The notes under the pieces were generated by a model. The model was not told where the DNA came from and ran no database searches. It saw nothing but the letters and a program-made list of their open reading frames with translations. Positions 42,335-50,719 of a DNA stretch of 64,000 nucleotides are shown one piece after another. Location of the stretch: positions 22,398 to 86,397 of the forward strand of contig NZ_JAKGCR010000016.1 of NCBI RefSeq assembly GCF_022668875.1. Reading direction: 5' to 3'. The position numbers and the translations under genes are program-made. The first letter of the stretch is position 1; each line of letters begins with the position of its first letter. This DNA comes from Domibacillus sp. PGB-M46. Lineage in GTDB: Bacteria > Bacillota > Bacilli > Bacillales > Domibacillaceae.

Positions 42335-44373
42335 TCTCTCCACCCCGGCAGTGTCATTTGAACCTGCACACCGCTGTTGGGCGATGTCACCCACTCTACA
42401 TACCCTGAAAGCATGGCCACTCTCTCCTTTACCCCGGATATCCCCATCTGGTTTCCCTGCTCATCCATACAGCTCATGTCAAACCCAATCCCATTATCCA
42501 GATAATCCAAAAATAAGGTTTCGCTTTCCTCCCACACGGAAATAGACAAACGGGATGCTTTTGAATGCTTGCGGGCATTATTCAAAAGCTCCTGCACAAT
42601 CCGGTAAACAGCAAGTTCTTTGTCCTGATCCGACCTGTAATGGGACGGCAGATCAATATCACATTGCAAATAAATATCGGATGTTAGCTTAAACCGGGAA
42701 AACAGCTCCTCTAATGTACCGCGCAGCCCTTCCTCCTGAAGAAAAACCGGACGCAGCTCCTGGCACGTTTCCCGAATATGGCGAGTCACTTGTTTCATGT
42801 CCCTCTGAATCTCTTTTACATCTTTTAAAAGCGTATCTTTCAGATGCTCTGACCGGGCGAGGCGCTCTAATTTCCGCTGTGCAACGAACTGCTCCTGGAG
42901 CACTGAGTCGTGGAGATCAGCGGCGAGCCTCCGTCTTTCTTTTTCAGAAATCGCTAAAAGAAGCCGAATCGTGCCCGGTGAGTGATCCATCGCCTGCACC
43001 TCTAATTCCTCCATTTTCTTTTGGGCCACCTGCAGATTATCGGCTACGAGCCGGACATAGGGAACTCCAGCAAGCAGCCATGCTTTTTCACTGATATTCC
43101 ACCTTAATCCGTTTTTTTTTGGACCCATCCATAGATAAATATTTTGCTCTGACCGCTCAAACAGCTGAATGCCAAGCCACTGCTGATGAACCAGGAGCCC
43201 TTTTTCACGGTCTCTTGCCATTAACAGGCGCTGCGCTTCTGATGGTACAGCCGGAACCGTTCCTTCTGCGTGCCGAATCAGCCACTCTCCGTTTCTTTTT
43301 TCGGTAATAAATAAGGCAGACGGATTCAGGGCATGAAGAACTTCCAGTGCAAACATGCGCTCCAGCTCATCCGTTTTCATGACAGCCGACAGCTTCCCTG
43401 CTAGAATCTCAATGCCCTGCACCATATTTTTTCGATCTTGAAACAAGCTGTTTCGAATAAAAAAATCAAACTGCTCTTTCATTAAAAAAGAAAGAGCCAT
43501 GATCAAGAGAGCAGCAGCAAAAGGAATGATGAACTTCCCCGCGACGCTGTATATGATCACTGCCAGTAAAAAAGCCGGAATAGCGGATTGCACGCTGTAG
43601 TAGAAAAAACGGCTGAGGACAAAATCGAAATCAAACAGCTGCCGGTTCATCAAAAGGCGTGTATAGCCATATGGAAGTGCAAAAAGAGAAAAGACGGCGA
43701 TTCGATCCAGCCCATCCACTCCTGCCACCACATATGGAAGAACATAAATCACAATAAAAGGGACAAATGCAATAGCCGGCACAATCATCATCCACTTCAA
43801 AAAGCTTTTGTGCTCCATGTTTTCTGTCCGACTGTATTGCCAGGCGATGATACCTAAAGCAGCAAAAATAGAAAAACTAAAATGAACGAGCATACTGTTA
43901 TTCACTACATAAGATGGGACCCACGATGCAGAATAATTGCCAACATTAAACCCGATAAACAAAAGTGTTACCCACCTGAATACGGACAGCCACGCAGATA
44001 GAGAACCGAGATCAAGCTTTTTTTCCTTTAAAATCACTTCTACAAAGAGAAGAAAATAAAGAGCAGCCAGTTGAAAAGCAACCGTTAAGATGGTGACGGA
44101 TACAGGATCTCCTTCACCAGACTCTTTAGAAGCAAACAAGCTGAGGGACACTGCAAGCAGGAATAAAATAAACCGGCGGGCGGATTTCGTTTGCTTGCGG
44201 ATAATCGGTGCAATTAAAATAAGGGACAGCAGTGAAAAAAAGCCAGGTATGTATAAATCGACCATATCCGATGAAAAGCTTTGTTTCTCTGCCGCCATTT
44301 TTATCATAAGATAAGCGTGACTTACAATGTAAACAGCAAAAGCAACAACCAGCTGCCAATAATGTTTTAACAT
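42331..44373 (-). CDS. comP: ComP-like quorum-sensing histidine kinase
   Basis: 680 residues: eight or more N-terminal membrane helices (to about 310), the ComP block LPYGYTRLLMNRQLFDFDFVL, a cytosolic linker, HisKA_3 with KERRRLAADLHDSVLQEQ (His about 488) and ATPase boxes IVQELLNNARKH and DNGIGFDM. ComP senses the isoprenylated peptide ComX. I chose ATG 44373, 5 nt after GGGGAGAA; the frame opens at 44436. A TATAAT at about 44438-44443 on the minus strand may be its promoter. Its partner comA is broken, so its output is lost or rewired. Confidence 0.88.
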   Translation of the reverse strand: MLKHYWQLVVAFAVYIVSHAYLMIKMAAEKQSFSSDMVDLYIPGFFSLLSLILIAPIIRKQTKSARRFILFLLAVSLSLFASKESGEGDPVSVTILTVAFQLAALYFLLFVEVILKEKKLDLGSLSAWLSVFRWVTLLFIGFNVGNYSASWVPSYVVNNSMLVHFSFSIFAALGIIAWQYSRTENMEHKSFLKWMMIVPAIAFVPFIVIYVLPYVVAGVDGLDRIAVFSLFALPYGYTRLLMNRQLFDFDFVLSRFFYYSVQSAIPAFLLAVIIYSVAGKFIIPFAAALLIMALSFLMKEQFDFFIRNSLFQDRKNMVQGIEILAGKLSAVMKTDELERMFALEVLHALNPSALFITEKRNGEWLIRHAEGTVPAVPSEAQRLLMARDREKGLLVHQQWLGIQLFERSEQNIYLWMGPKKNGLRWNISEKAWLLAGVPYVRLVADNLQVAQKKMEELEVQAMDHSPGTIRLLLAISEKERRRLAADLHDSVLQEQFVAQRKLERLARSEHLKDTLLKDVKEIQRDMKQVTRHIRETCQELRPVFLQEEGLRGTLEELFSRFKLTSDIYLQCDIDLPSHYRSDQDKELAVYRIVQELLNNARKHSKASRLSISVWEESETLFLDYLDNGIGFDMSCMDEQGNQMGISGVKERVAMLSGYVEWVTSPNSGVQVQMTLPGWRE

Positions 44374-44410
44374 ATGTTTTCTCCCCATATTGCTTAATAA
44401 GTGACGATTC

Positions 44411-44458
44411 TTGCATTTTTTTGTAATATATATCATTATACACCAATAAAGGAGGTGA
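44411..44458 (+). promoter_or_regulatory. Promoter and RBS of the candidate pheromone ORF; divergent from comP
   Basis: TTGCAT (44411-44416), 17 nt, CATTAT (44434-44439), then GGAGGTGA at 44451-44458, 9 nt before ATG 44468. The same stretch read on the minus strand contains TATAAT, so this is a short divergent promoter region. Confidence 0.5.
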
Positions 44459-44467
44459 AAGAAAAAT

Positions 44468-44626
44468 ATGGCAATGAAACTAGTCGAGCTGCTGCTGGCA
44501 AAACCATCGCTTTCGGATTGGAGCGAAGAGGAACGCCGTCTGCTCGAACCCTATTCGGAGTCAGAACTAGCCGTTATCTTTGAATCTATTGAGCATCAGC
44601 CTATTCATCCTCAAGGATGGAGATAA
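44468..44626 (+). CDS. Candidate ComX-like pheromone precursor, inverted
   Basis: 52 codons with a textbook RBS. The N-terminal part MAMKLVELLLAKPSLSDW resembles ComX leaders (hydrophobic V-x-x-L-L-x-x-P-x-L), a charged helical middle follows, and the C-terminus is HQPIHPQGWR, with a tryptophan next to last where ComX carries the isoprenylated Trp. It lies exactly between comP and comQ, where comX belongs, but on the opposite strand, and its stop is 1 nt from the convergent comQ stop. No comX-like frame exists on the comQ strand. It may instead be an unrelated small protein. Confidence 0.5.
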   Translation: MAMKLVELLLAKPSLSDWSEEERRLLEPYSESELAVIFESIEHQPIHPQGWR

Positions 44627-44627
44627 G

Positions 44628-45545
44628 TTATGGAAATAGACCCGCCATTAATTGCTTCTTTTGTTTTTCACTGATTGGCATCCGGGCGACAGAGGTTCGA
44701 ATTTTATAAAGATACAGCTTTTCGATTACACTGCAATAGGAAAGGGCATCCCCTTCAATAAGCAGCGACTGCACCGCAGCCCTTTCTTCTTCTGTTGATG
44801 GCTCCTCTCTTCCACTCTCGTAATATCTTTTTACTGCTTCGTATTTTGACTGTTCGCTGTTTAAACAAAACAGCACGGGCAATGTTTTTTTCTTATAACA
44901 CAGATCACTTTTTTTCTCCGGCTGAAACAGATCATACACATCATTTCGAAGCTGCTCGACAATGCCGAGATAATGGGCATACACCTTCATTTCTTTTTCG
45001 ATAGAAGGCTTTACCTCTCCCGCTCCGAGCAGGCAGGCTATTTCGATCAAAGAGCCGGATTTCATAGATACCATGCTCAAGTAGTCTTCTTCGGTTTCTA
45101 AGCGATTTTGCAAATCAACTGCCTGGCCGTTGATCGCTTTGACTACGTTGGATTGAATCATATGAAGAACCCTGCCCTTAATCGTTTCGTCCATTTGCAA
45201 ACGGTTTACTTCTAAAAAGCAAATCATCAGTAATCCCGTCAATATATTTAAATTTTGTGGGGTCCCCACCTCTCCCCATGGATGTTCATGGCCGTCTCCG
45301 TCTTGAATATCATCCATAATGTCGAGTGCTAAAAAAAGCAGCTCGACAATCACCATAAGCTGCTCTTTTTCTCCCGTGTTCTTTTTTTGCCAGAAAACGT
45401 CATAATGAAGACCGGACAGCTTCGCAAAAAAACCGGTTTTATTAAACGTGTATCTTACATACACAAGTGTTTTCTCCTGCAAAGCGGTTTCTTTAAAATA
45501 TGTACGAATATACTCACAAGCAATATTCATCAGGTTGTTTGTCAT
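44628..45545 (-). CDS. comQ: ComQ-like isoprenyl transferase
   Basis: A 305-residue polyprenyl-synthase-fold protein. The first aspartate motif is DDIQD (about 76-80) and the second is RNDVYDLFQPEKKSD (about 200-214). This reduced pattern and the gene context identify ComQ, which attaches a farnesyl or geranyl group to the tryptophan of ComX and helps release it. AAGGAG lies upstream of the ATG. An inverted repeat TTACC-N8-GGTAA at 45573-45590 precedes it. The ORF is intact. Confidence 0.85.
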   Translation of the reverse strand: MTNNLMNIACEYIRTYFKETALQEKTLVYVRYTFNKTGFFAKLSGLHYDVFWQKKNTGEKEQLMVIVELLFLALDIMDDIQDGDGHEHPWGEVGTPQNLNILTGLLMICFLEVNRLQMDETIKGRVLHMIQSNVVKAINGQAVDLQNRLETEEDYLSMVSMKSGSLIEIACLLGAGEVKPSIEKEMKVYAHYLGIVEQLRNDVYDLFQPEKKSDLCYKKKTLPVLFCLNSEQSKYEAVKRYYESGREEPSTEEERAAVQSLLIEGDALSYCSVIEKLYLYKIRTSVARMPISEKQKKQLMAGLFP

Positions 45546-45572
45546 GTACCTTTGCTCCTTTTCTATTAATCT

Positions 45573-45590
45573 TACCAGTTAATAGGTAAA
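45573..45590 (-). promoter_or_regulatory. Palindrome upstream of comQ
   Basis: TTACC-TATTAACT-GGTAA on the minus strand (plus strand TTACCAGTTAATAGGTAA) lies about 30 nt before the comQ start, near a TAAGAT -10-like box. It is not the ComA box consensus. Confidence 0.35.
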
Positions 45591-45667
45591 AAGAAACACT
45601 CATTGACACAGGATACCAGCCAAACATTCACAATACGCACGCTGCCTCCTGCTTAAAATGTACTACT

Positions 45668-45702
45668 AAAAAAAAACCTGCTTAAGAGCAGGCTTTTTCT
45701 TA
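45668..45702 (-). terminator. Terminator of the NAD-salvage operon
   Basis: Stem AAAAACCTGCTT / GAGCAGGCTTTTT; on the minus strand it directly follows pncB and ends in U's. Confidence 0.85.
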
Positions 45703-47151
45703 ACGCGCGGATGGCGGCATCATTTCTTCAATTTTCTTCATTTTATGCTCCCAGCAGGCTGGACTTAAATCGACCGGGTACTGTTCTGGATTAATGGGAC
45801 GCTTGTATTCATCCCATAAAACCGATAACCCCTTTTTCACATGTTCTCGTATATCGGCAAGCGACGGCTGATGGTACATAAACTTTCCGTTTACAAAAAC
45901 ATCTTTATGCAGATCAACAGCGGTAAAATCAGTGACAAATTTGCTGATATACGTGTGAACAGGATGAAACATTTTCAGCTTTTTTTCTTCCTGCGGCTTT
46001 TCCTCCTGGAGTGCGATATAATCTCCTTCGGCTTTTCCATTTGCATTGTTAATAATACGATAAACGTTCTTTTTCCCCGGTGTTGTCACTTTTTCCGGGT
46101 TGCCGGATATTTTAATGGTATCCACCATTTCTCCTTGATTGTTCTCAATTGCAACAAGCTTAAACACGGCGCCAAGGGCCGGCTGGTCAAAAGCGGTAAT
46201 CAGCTTTGTGCCGATGCCCCATACATCAATTTTTGCACCCTGTGCATTCAAGCTCATGATCGTTTCTTCATCAAGATCATTGGAAGCGATAATTTTCGCA
46301 TCCGGGAAGCCCGCTTCATCAAGCATCGTGCGGGCTTTTTTAGATAAATACGCAAGGTCGCCGCTGTCAAGACGGATACCAATAAAGTTGATGGCATCAC
46401 CAAATTCCTTGGCAACTCGGATTGCATTCGGTACACCAGAACGCAGCGTGTCATATGTATCGACCAGAAATACACAATCCTCATGCGTCTCAGCGTATTT
46501 TGTAAATGCTGTATATTCATCCTGGTACGCCTGCACCATAGCATGGGCATGCGTTCCGGATACCGGAATGTCGAACAGTTTGCCTGCCCGCACATTACTG
46601 GTGCCCGAAAAACCAGTTAGATAAGCCGCCCGCGCTCCCCAGATAGCGGCATCGGTTTCCTGCGCCCGCCGTGTTCCGAATTCAAGTGCCGTTCCCCCAC
46701 CTACAACCTGCATCATACGCGATGCTTTCGTTGCAATAAGGGTCTGGTAGTTCACTACATTTAAAAGCAGTGTTTCAAGCAGTTGCGCCTGCGCAAGCGG
46801 GGCTTCGATCCGCATAATAGGCTCGTTTCCAAAAACGATTTCTCCTTCCTGCATGGAACGGATCGTTCCCGTAAACTTCATATTCTTTAAAAAAGCTAAA
46901 TAATCTTCTCCGTAGCCAAGTTTACGCAAATAGTCGATATCGCTGTCTGTGAAGCCAAATTTTTGGATAAACGAAATAATGCGCTCGAGACCAGCGAAAA
47001 CGCCATAGCCGTTTCCAAACGGAAGCCGGCGAAAATAAAGATCAAAAACCGCACTCCGGTCGTGAATGCCGTCTCTCCAATACGTTTCCGCCATATTAAT
47101 TTGATACAAATCGGTATGAAGCATAAAGCTGTCATCTGGATGCTTCATCAT
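45700..47151 (-). CDS. pncB: Nicotinate phosphoribosyltransferase
   Basis: About 483 residues converting nicotinate and PRPP to nicotinate mononucleotide in NAD salvage. Family blocks: LHTDLYQINMAETYWRDGIH at the start, EFGTRRAQETDAAIWGARAA, GTHAHAMVQAYQDE, and GIRLDSGDLAYLSKKARTML. ATG 47151 overlaps the pncA stop in ATGA, with AAAGGAGG upstream inside pncA, so translation is coupled. Matches B. subtilis YueK. Confidence 0.93.
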   Translation of the reverse strand: MMKHPDDSFMLHTDLYQINMAETYWRDGIHDRSAVFDLYFRRLPFGNGYGVFAGLERIISFIQKFGFTDSDIDYLRKLGYGEDYLAFLKNMKFTGTIRSMQEGEIVFGNEPIMRIEAPLAQAQLLETLLLNVVNYQTLIATKASRMMQVVGGGTALEFGTRRAQETDAAIWGARAAYLTGFSGTSNVRAGKLFDIPVSGTHAHAMVQAYQDEYTAFTKYAETHEDCVFLVDTYDTLRSGVPNAIRVAKEFGDAINFIGIRLDSGDLAYLSKKARTMLDEAGFPDAKIIASNDLDEETIMSLNAQGAKIDVWGIGTKLITAFDQPALGAVFKLVAIENNQGEMVDTIKISGNPEKVTTPGKKNVYRIINNANGKAEGDYIALQEEKPQEEKKLKMFHPVHTYISKFVTDFTAVDLHKDVFVNGKFMYHQPSLADIREHVKKGLSVLWDEYKRPINPEQYPVDLSPACWEHKMKKIEEMMPPSAR

Positions 47152-47702
47152 AATTCTTTCCTCCTTTTGGCGCCAAGTGTATCGACAAAATGCCCAAGTG
47201 CCCATTCATGGCCTGCCTGGTTAAAAGACGCTACCGCGTGATCATATACAACAATTTTGTATCCTTTATTGTACGCATCCACTGCTGTATGCAAAATACA
47301 TATATCTGTACATACGCCGACAAGATGCACCTCTGTAATTCCCCGCGCTTTTAATTTCATATCAAGGTCTGTTCCGGCAAAAGCAGAATAACGCGTTTTA
47401 TCCATGTAATAGACGTTATCCCGGCCTTTGTTTTGATCGTATACGGATTGAAGAGAACCATACAGGTCACGCCCTTTCGTACCGCGAATATTATGCGGCG
47501 GGAACAGCCCTGTTTCCGGGTGATAAGGGTCGCGTTCATCATGCACGTCAATTGCAAAAACAACATAGTCGCCGTTTTGGATAAATTGTTCTGTTATATC
47601 GACAATTGCTCCTTCAAGGGCCTGGCCTGGCTTTCCACACGTTAATTTTCCATCATCTGCAACAAAATCATACGTATAATCAATATTCAGCAATGCTTTC
47701 AT
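47148..47702 (-). CDS. pncA: Nicotinamidase
   Basis: 184 residues of the cysteine hydrolase (isochorismatase-like) fold, turning nicotinamide into nicotinate. Catalytic Asp in NIDYTYDFV (about 8), Lys in GTKGRDLYGSL, and catalytic Cys in GVCTDICILHTAVDAY (about 130). AGGCGG is spaced for ATG 47702; the frame opens at 47708. The product feeds PncB directly, and the gene order matches B. subtilis yueJ-yueK. Confidence 0.93.
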   Translation of the reverse strand: MKALLNIDYTYDFVADDGKLTCGKPGQALEGAIVDITEQFIQNGDYVVFAIDVHDERDPYHPETGLFPPHNIRGTKGRDLYGSLQSVYDQNKGRDNVYYMDKTRYSAFAGTDLDMKLKARGITEVHLVGVCTDICILHTAVDAYNKGYKIVVYDHAVASFNQAGHEWALGHFVDTLGAKRRKEL

Positions 47703-47717
47703 ACACATCCGCCTTTC

Positions 47718-48482
47718 TTATCCGTAAATGGATTCAATTACATCTAAATCATTAAAAGTATACAATCGGGACGGCCGGTACGAGTGACGGGTTGTTTTTT
47801 TCGGCTGTCCGTCTTCATCCAGTGCCAGCTCTAAAAATGGAAGCTTCGGTGCACGAGCGAAGAAAACCGGATCAGAAGTGATTTTCGCATCATCCGTTAC
47901 GGTCAGAAGCACCCGCTGCAATTCAGAAAGTGTAAATTCCTTCGGCAAAAAGTTTTTCGCCAGTGTTGTTCTCAGCATGTCTGACCGGATCAATTCAAGC
48001 GCGTCCTGAACAATCTGCCTGTGATCAAAAGCCAGGTCTAGATTCAGCACTTCTTCAATCGGAAACAGCTGTACGTCCGCCGCATCATCTGACGCTGACC
48101 GGTTTACAAGAACCGCTTCCGGCACAATGGCATAAAAGGCATTTGAAAGGATCCAGCCGCGCGGATCGCGTCCTGGTGTATCGTATACGCCAAAATGACG
48201 CATATGAAGACCGCTAATGCCTGTTTCTTCTAGCAGTTCCCGGCGCGCAGCTTGGATGCCTGTTTCTTCCGGCTGGATAAACCCGCCAGGAACTGCCCAC
48301 TTTAAAGCTTCGATATTGGGATTTCCTTCACTGTCTGTTGCCGCGCGCTGAATAAGCATCATGTAAAGCTTCATGTCAGGAGGCGCTTTTTCTTCTCTTT
48401 TTTTTGATAAAATGGTAAAGATCGCGATGTCTGCTGTATAACCGTCTGGTGTCCGGTATTTGGAGGAGTCATAGCATGTCAT
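47718..48482 (-). CDS. Nudix protein with C-terminal winged helix, NrtR-like
   Basis: 254 residues. The N-terminal Nudix domain has a complete box, GFIQPEETGIQAARRELLEE plus TGI (about 65-87). The C-terminal part (LPKEFTLSELQRVLLTVTDD ... YRPSRLYTF) matches the winged helix of NrtR, the ADP-ribose-sensing repressor of NAD genes. It heads the operon nrtR-like, pncA, pncB, and a 21-bp palindrome lies just upstream. With an intact Nudix box, catalytic activity on NAD-related compounds is also possible. Confidence 0.82.
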   Translation of the reverse strand: MTCYDSSKYRTPDGYTADIAIFTILSKKREEKAPPDMKLYMMLIQRAATDSEGNPNIEALKWAVPGGFIQPEETGIQAARRELLEETGISGLHMRHFGVYDTPGRDPRGWILSNAFYAIVPEAVLVNRSASDDAADVQLFPIEEVLNLDLAFDHRQIVQDALELIRSDMLRTTLAKNFLPKEFTLSELQRVLLTVTDDAKITSDPVFFARAPKLPFLELALDEDGQPKKTTRHSYRPSRLYTFNDLDVIESIYG

Positions 48483-48503
48483 TGCTCCGCCTCCTTTCTA
48501 ATT

Positions 48504-48524
48504 ATTAGTTATATAATTACTAAT
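48504..48524 (-). promoter_or_regulatory. Candidate NrtR operator
   Basis: ATTAGT (48504-48509) and ACTAAT (48519-48524) form an imperfect 21-bp palindrome, A/T-rich throughout, about 22 nt upstream of the Nudix gene start, over its likely promoter. Confidence 0.55.
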
Positions 48525-48626
48525 TATATAAAAGGTATTTCTATTTGGCAAGAAACATCCGGCTTTTAAAGCCGAATTCTTTTCATTAGTGATTTCCTTC
48601 CCTTCCATTCGTTAACCAAAACCGTG

Positions 48627-48728
48627 TTATTCCCAATAAGAATGCTTTTCCCGTTCCTTTACTGCCGCACCCGCTAATAAAAGTTCTACTGTACACAAAA
48701 AGATTATAGATAAAATCCCCCACATCAT
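48627..48728 (-). CDS. Small membrane peptide, 33 aa
   Basis: ATG 48728 lies a few bases after AAGGTG and opens MMWGILSIIFLCTVELLLAG..., a single hydrophobic helix, followed by a charged tail KEREKHSYWE. In-frame GTG 48734 is an alternative start. No family recognised. It is divergent from the LacI-type gene and overlaps its -35 box. Confidence 0.45.
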   Translation of the reverse strand: MMWGILSIIFLCTVELLLAGAAVKEREKHSYWE

Positions 48729-48778
48729 TGCCACACCTTCCCTTCTTTTTTACAATGTAAAGGATGAAACGCGTTTCA
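48728..48778 (+). promoter_or_regulatory. Promoter and operator of the LacI-type regulator
   Basis: TTGCCA (48728-48733), 17 nt, TACAAT (48751-48756), and just downstream a perfect 14-bp palindrome TGAAACGCGTTTCA (48765-48778) of LacI-family type, placed at the transcription start: self-repression is expected. Confidence 0.7.
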
Positions 48779-48809
48779 GAACAAGTATTTTTTCGGAAGA
48801 GGGAGAAAG

Positions 48810-49757
48810 ATGGGCAATATTCATGATATCGCTCGAATGGCTGGTGTTTCTGCCGCTACGGTTTCAAGAGTGTTAAATAACTACCCTTACGTAAAAGAGG
48901 AAAAAAGAAAGGCAGTCCTTGAAGCAGCCGAGCGGCTTCGTTACGTGAAAAACATTAATGCTGTTCACCTTTCACTAGGGAAAACAAAGATCATCGGGGT
49001 GATTCTTCCATTTGTCAGCCATCCTTATTTCGGTGTGATTTTAAGCGGAATTGCTTCAGCTGCCGAAAAAAGCGACTACAAGCTGATGATTACGCAAAGC
49101 AATTATCAGGTGAGCCAGGAAATAGAGGCGCTGGATATGCTGAAGAGAAAACAAGTTGACGGAGTGATTATCGTTTCACGGGAGTGTCCTGTTGATATCG
49201 TGAAGGATTACAGTGAATACGGACAAATTGTTTTGTGCGAGGCACTGGCTGACCCGGGCCTTTCTTCTGTATTTGTCGACCAGTACAAAGCATTTCAGGC
49301 CGCTCTGTCTTTCTTAAAGAAAAAAGGTCATCAGAAAGTTGGTTACACCCTTTTGCGGACGGAGGGAAAAAGCAGCCTGGCAAGAAAGCAGGCGTATGAA
49401 GAACAGTATGGCAAGGCAAAGCGAGGCTGGGTATTTAACCAGGCACTCACCATTGATGACGGCATCAGAATCGCCGGCGAATGGGCAGGGCTTTCCGAGC
49501 GGCCTGAGGCCATGGTGATTACAAACGATTTCGTGGCAGCCGGTTTTTTGCTCCAATGCAGGCGGCTTGGCTTTTCTGTGCCGGAGGATGCGGCTCTTAT
49601 CGGCTTTGATAATCACCCCATTGCTGGTGCACTCGGCATTACAACCATTGAATTGCCGCTGCATCTGCTCGGGGAAACAGCATTTCAACAGGTTATTTCT
49701 CCCAACAATTCCCACGAAGAAGTGCCCTTTCGCTTAATTGAACGAGACAGTGTGTAA
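48810..49757 (+). CDS. LacI family transcriptional regulator
   Basis: 315 residues: N-terminal LacI headpiece HDIARMAGVSAATVSRVLNN (residues 5-24) with hinge helix, and a periplasmic-binding-like effector domain (IIGVILPFVSHPYFGVILSG ... DAALIGFDNHPIAGALGITTI). It lacks the usual adjacent sugar operon; neighbours are NAD salvage and an aldo/keto reductase. A perfect palindrome at its own promoter suggests autoregulation. Effector unknown. Confidence 0.88.
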   Translation: MGNIHDIARMAGVSAATVSRVLNNYPYVKEEKRKAVLEAAERLRYVKNINAVHLSLGKTKIIGVILPFVSHPYFGVILSGIASAAEKSDYKLMITQSNYQVSQEIEALDMLKRKQVDGVIIVSRECPVDIVKDYSEYGQIVLCEALADPGLSSVFVDQYKAFQAALSFLKKKGHQKVGYTLLRTEGKSSLARKQAYEEQYGKAKRGWVFNQALTIDDGIRIAGEWAGLSERPEAMVITNDFVAAGFLLQCRRLGFSVPEDAALIGFDNHPIAGALGITTIELPLHLLGETAFQQVISPNNSHEEVPFRLIERDSV

Positions 49758-49761
49758 ACAT

Positions 49762-49799
49762 AAAAAAGACCGGCAGTTGAATCTGCTGGTCTTTTTTTA
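49762..49799. terminator. Bidirectional terminator
   Basis: Stem AAAAAAGACCGGCAG / CTGCTGGTCTTTTTT between convergent genes. Confidence 0.85.
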
Positions 49800-49814
49800 A
49801 TGTTCTTATACCCA

Positions 49815-50639
49815 TTATTTACGGTTAAACTCTGCTGGCACCGGGCCTGTACGCTCACCACGGTCAAGAGCCGTAATTTGATCGATTTCTTCCTGTGTAA
49901 GTTCGAAGTCAAACACATTGAAGTTTTCTTCGATACGAGATGGTGTAACAGATTTTGGAATGACGATCGAGTCATTCTGCAAATGCCAGCGCAAAATAAC
50001 TTGTGCCGGAGTTTTACCGTGCTTTTCAGCAATTTCTTTTACAATATTGTTTTCAAGCACAACGCCGCCCTGCATAAGCGGACTCCACGCTTCCACGTAG
50101 ATGTCATGCTTCTTACAGAACGCTTTAAGTTCTTTTTGAACGAGGTGCGGGTGGCATTCCACCTGGTTTACAACCGGTTTTACATCGCACTCATCCAGCA
50201 GGCGCTGCAGGTGGTCGATATCAAAATTGCAGACACCGATTGCTTTTACACGTCCATCTGCATACAGCTTTTCAAGCGCTTTGTAGGTTTCCACATATGT
50301 GTCTTCCTGCGGCATCGGCCAATGGATCAAATATAAATCCACATAATCAAGGCCCAGCTTCTCAAGGCTCGCATCAAATGCTTTTAGCGTAGCATCATAA
50401 CCTTGGTCCGAGTTCCACACTTTTGTGGTGATAAACAACTCCTCACGGGGTACACCGCACTCCTTGATTGCTTTGCCAACGCCGCGTTCGTTTCCGTAGA
50501 CAGCAGCTGTGTCAATAGAGCGGTAGCCTGTTTCGATCGCTTTTAAAACGGCTGGTGTTGCCTGTTCATCTTCAACCTGCCATACACCATAGCCAAGCTG
50601 TGGCATTTTGAGTCCGTTGTTTAACGTTACAAATTGCAT
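49815..50639 (-). CDS. Aldo/keto reductase (YvgN/YtbE type)
   Basis: 274 residues, TIM-barrel NADPH-dependent reductase. Catalytic tetrad region: D in GYRSIDTAAVYGNE (Asp, Tyr), K in FITTKVWN, H in LYLIHWPMP. Cofactor block SIVIPKSVTPSRIEENF near the C-terminus. ATG 50639 starts the family-typical MQFVTLNNGLKMPQLGYGVW; the frame opens at 50660. Probably detoxifies aldehydes such as methylglyoxal. Confidence 0.92.
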   Translation of the reverse strand: MQFVTLNNGLKMPQLGYGVWQVEDEQATPAVLKAIETGYRSIDTAAVYGNERGVGKAIKECGVPREELFITTKVWNSDQGYDATLKAFDASLEKLGLDYVDLYLIHWPMPQEDTYVETYKALEKLYADGRVKAIGVCNFDIDHLQRLLDECDVKPVVNQVECHPHLVQKELKAFCKKHDIYVEAWSPLMQGGVVLENNIVKEIAEKHGKTPAQVILRWHLQNDSIVIPKSVTPSRIEENFNVFDFELTQEEIDQITALDRGERTGPVPAEFNRK

Positions 50640-50719
50640 GTTTCCGCATCCCTTCATCAAATAAATTATTCACGTTGAAAGTATAGCATATCCTTTATAT
50701 GGATTTCCTTTGAAACGAC

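Noticed and set aside
44401..44583. 60-codon plus-strand frame overlapping the candidate comX in another frame
   Set aside because: The strong RBS at 44451 serves the frame starting at 44468; this frame has no RBS and begins inside the promoter.
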